Shown here piece after piece: positions 4,861 through 6,288 of a DNA stretch of 6,288 nt. A program made the translations under genes and the position numbers. The stretch is from Dehalococcoidales bacterium (GTDB lineage Bacteria > Chloroflexota > Dehalococcoidia > Dehalococcoidales > GCA-2688105). The stretch's first letter is position 1, and each line of letters opens with the position of its first letter. Location of the stretch: positions 1 to 6,288 of the forward strand of contig DAOWJS010000083.1 in the NCBI GenBank assembly GCA_030640255.1. Reading direction: 5' to 3'. The notes below the pieces were generated by a model. It made no database searches and was not told the DNA's origin. It saw only the letters and a program-made list of their open reading frames with translations.

Positions 4861-5955
4861 GTGCAATTTAATCTGGCGGTTCTACCCGGCGACGGTGTTG
4901 GTCCTGAGGTTACCAGTGAGGCAGTCAAGGTCTTGCTGGCGATAGGCAAAAGGTTTGGGCATGATTTCAACCTGCACTATGGGCTGGTGGGTGGGGTTGC
5001 CATTGATAAAACCAGGGTAGCCCTTTCACCAGAGACCTTGAAAATGTGTCAAAGCAGTGATGCCGTGCTGCTGGGCGCAGTAGGTGGTCCTAAGTGGGAT
5101 GCCCCCAAAGCTAAGGTTCACCCTGAAGACGGTCTTCTGGCATTAAGGAAGGGGCTGGGGCTGTTCGCTAACTTACGTCCGGTTAAAGTCTCTCCCGTGC
5201 TTACTGATTCCACCAATCTGAAGCCAGCGGTCATTGAGGGGGTAGATTTTATATTTGTCCGTGAGCTTACCGGTGGTCTCTATTTTGCTCGACCCAAAAG
5301 GCAGTGGCGGACATCTCGGGGACGGCGGGCTACCGACTCAATGACCTACTCCGAACAGGAGATTGAGCGCATTGTTAGGGTCGGCTTTGAGCTGGCACGA
5401 GGTCGGCTTAAGAAGCTGGTTTCAGTGGATAAAGCTAATGTGCTACAGTCGTCACGGCTATGGCGGCAGGTGGCTATAGAGGTAGCTGAGGAATATCCTA
5501 ATGTGGAACTGGAGCACATGCTGGTTGATGCCTGCGCTATGCGGCTAATCCAGAACCCAGCCTACTTTGATGTTCTGGTTACCGAGAATATGTTTGGTGA
5601 TATCCTTACCGATGAGGCATCAATGCTGGCGGGGTCTATGGGGATGCTGCCCTCAGCCAGTCTGGCCGGGGTGCCCCGGGAAGGGGGCAATATATTCGGT
5701 ATGTATGAGCCGATTCACGGCAGTGCCCCACGCCGTGCCGGGCTTAATATGGCTAATCCCCTGGCTATTATTCTCAGTGTCGCCATGATGCTACGCTATT
5801 CCTTTGGTTTAATAAAGGAGGCACAGATGGTTGAGAGTGCGATTGATGAGGTTCTAAAAGAGGGTTATCGCACCTATGATATAATGGGCGAGGGTAAGAC
5901 AAAGGTAGGAACGAAAGAGATGGGAGATTTGGTTGCTAAAAAGATAGCAGGTTAA
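4861..5955 (+). CDS. leuB: 3-isopropylmalate dehydrogenase with Arg-Arg at the coenzyme site
   Basis: LeuB oxidatively decarboxylates 3-isopropylmalate to 4-methyl-2-oxopentanoate, the direct leucine precursor. The 364-residue protein has normal family length. Substrate and catalytic residues known from Thermus IPMDH can be matched: Glu89, Leu92 and Leu93 (isopropyl recognition), Arg96 and Arg106 in LRKGLGLFANLRP, Arg134 and Tyr141 in VRELTGGLYF, Lys191 in VDKANVL, Asp223 in LVDACAM, and Asp247 and Asp251 in FGDILTDE. The coenzyme loop is HGSAPRRAG (286-294), where NAD-type enzymes usually read HGSAPDIAG; the Asp that binds the adenosine ribose hydroxyls is Arg291 here and the next Ile is Arg292. 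NADP-isocitrate dehydrogenase has Lys-Tyr at these positions, so NADP use is a real possibility. The GTG start directly follows the leuD stop. The leu context and Leu92/Leu93 argue against isocitrate or homoisocitrate dehydrogenase. Confidence 0.95.
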   Translation: MQFNLAVLPGDGVGPEVTSEAVKVLLAIGKRFGHDFNLHYGLVGGVAIDKTRVALSPETLKMCQSSDAVLLGAVGGPKWDAPKAKVHPEDGLLALRKGLGLFANLRPVKVSPVLTDSTNLKPAVIEGVDFIFVRELTGGLYFARPKRQWRTSRGRRATDSMTYSEQEIERIVRVGFELARGRLKKLVSVDKANVLQSSRLWRQVAIEVAEEYPNVELEHMLVDACAMRLIQNPAYFDVLVTENMFGDILTDEASMLAGSMGMLPSASLAGVPREGGNIFGMYEPIHGSAPRRAGLNMANPLAIILSVAMMLRYSFGLIKEAQMVESAIDEVLKEGYRTYDIMGEGKTKVGTKEMGDLVAKKIAG

Positions 5956-6003
5956 GATACAAGGTGGCTGAGCCTTAATAACGACAAGTGACGGGAATAA
6001 GAG

Positions 6004-6288
6004 ATGGGAAAGCAACAGTGGAAGGTATGGTTAACAGGCAGAGATGCCGGCCGGGAAGATATAGTACGTGCTCTTGAGGCGGCAGGGTGTGAGGTAACTC
6101 TAGGGCGCTTATTCACCGACCCCTGGCACTATACTGAGGACGAACTGGTGGCGAAAGTCCAGGGTATGGATGCTATCATGATGTCCACCGGGGATGGGAA
6201 CATAACCCGCCGGGTTATGGAGGTAGAGGCGAAATTGCGGGTCATCGCTAAGAGGGCTATCGGAGTGGGCGACATAGACATTAGTGCT
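6004..6288 (+). CDS. D-2-hydroxyacid dehydrogenase, N-terminal part, 3'-truncated by window edge
   Basis: The frame is open from the ATG at 6004 to the window end, giving 95 codons; an in-frame TAA at 5998 excludes an earlier start. The protein reads KQQWKVWLTGRDAGREDIVR, then a predicted helix ALEAAGCEV, EDELVAKVQGMDAIMMSTGD (about 45-64) and LRVIAKRAIGVGDIDISA (78-95). This is the catalytic-domain fold of the D-isomer-specific 2-hydroxyacid dehydrogenases (SerA, GyaR, formate dehydrogenase-like), where LKVI-x-GxGxDNID normally stands. The usual D-N before I-D reads G-D here. The Rossmann NAD-binding domain and catalytic His, Glu and Arg lie outside the window, so the substrate cannot be named; phosphoglycerate dehydrogenase is only one option. 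It follows leuB by 48 bases with no visible terminator and only a weak purine stretch before the ATG. Confidence 0.8.
   Translation, partial: MGKQQWKVWLTGRDAGREDIVRALEAAGCEVTLGRLFTDPWHYTEDELVAKVQGMDAIMMSTGDGNITRRVMEVEAKLRVIAKRAIGVGDIDISA

Noticed and set aside
5956..6003. Terminator between leuB and the hydroxyacid dehydrogenase gene
   Set aside because: Only a short GGC-TGA-GCC pairing with poor flanks is visible and no T-run follows.

Overview
The window is a stretch of a bacterial leucine biosynthesis operon, all on the + strand. The visible order is leuA (5' end cut off), an mgtC-like membrane gene, leuC, a four-gene accessory block, leuD, leuB, and the start of a D-2-hydroxyacid dehydrogenase gene that runs off the right edge. 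The TTG and GTG starts, the tight spacing and the good Shine-Dalgarno sites are bacterial. LeuC is the short form of about 416 residues (the archaeal/homoaconitase-like IPM isomerase type) with a short 166-residue LeuD. Together with moderate GC and a repeat of the 'NPPLLRKERG' type, this suggests an anaerobic or environmental lineage such as Chloroflexota/Dehalococcoidia. That placement is a weak inference from sequence style, not from a search.

Region by region: 2-1216 encodes most of 2-isopropylmalate synthase, including the C-terminal leucine-sensing domain. 1237-1635 is a minimal MgtC/SapB-type membrane protein. 1688-2938 is LeuC with all three Fe-S cysteines. 2939-3140 has no gene but holds two diverged tandem copies of a hairpin-rich repeat, offset by about 100 bases. 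3141-4312 is a lower-GC block of four small genes: a methyltransferase-fold (MGMT/ATL-like) protein with no acceptor cysteine, an 84-residue probable winged-helix protein, HicA toxin and HicB antitoxin. 4360-4860 is LeuD, followed with no gap by LeuB (4861-5955). 6004-6288 is the N-terminal part of a D-isomer-specific 2-hydroxyacid dehydrogenase.

LeuA makes 2-isopropylmalate, LeuC and LeuD together isomerise it to 3-isopropylmalate, and LeuB oxidatively decarboxylates that to the precursor of leucine. The two subunits of the isomerase are therefore separated by a repeat plus a toxin-antitoxin-bearing islet, and no intrinsic terminator was seen between them. Two observations deserve most attention. 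LeuB carries Arg-Arg where NAD-dependent isopropylmalate dehydrogenases usually have Asp-Ile, which may change its coenzyme. The winged-helix, HicA and HicB genes overlap one another like one translational unit, while HicB itself lacks a DNA-binding domain.
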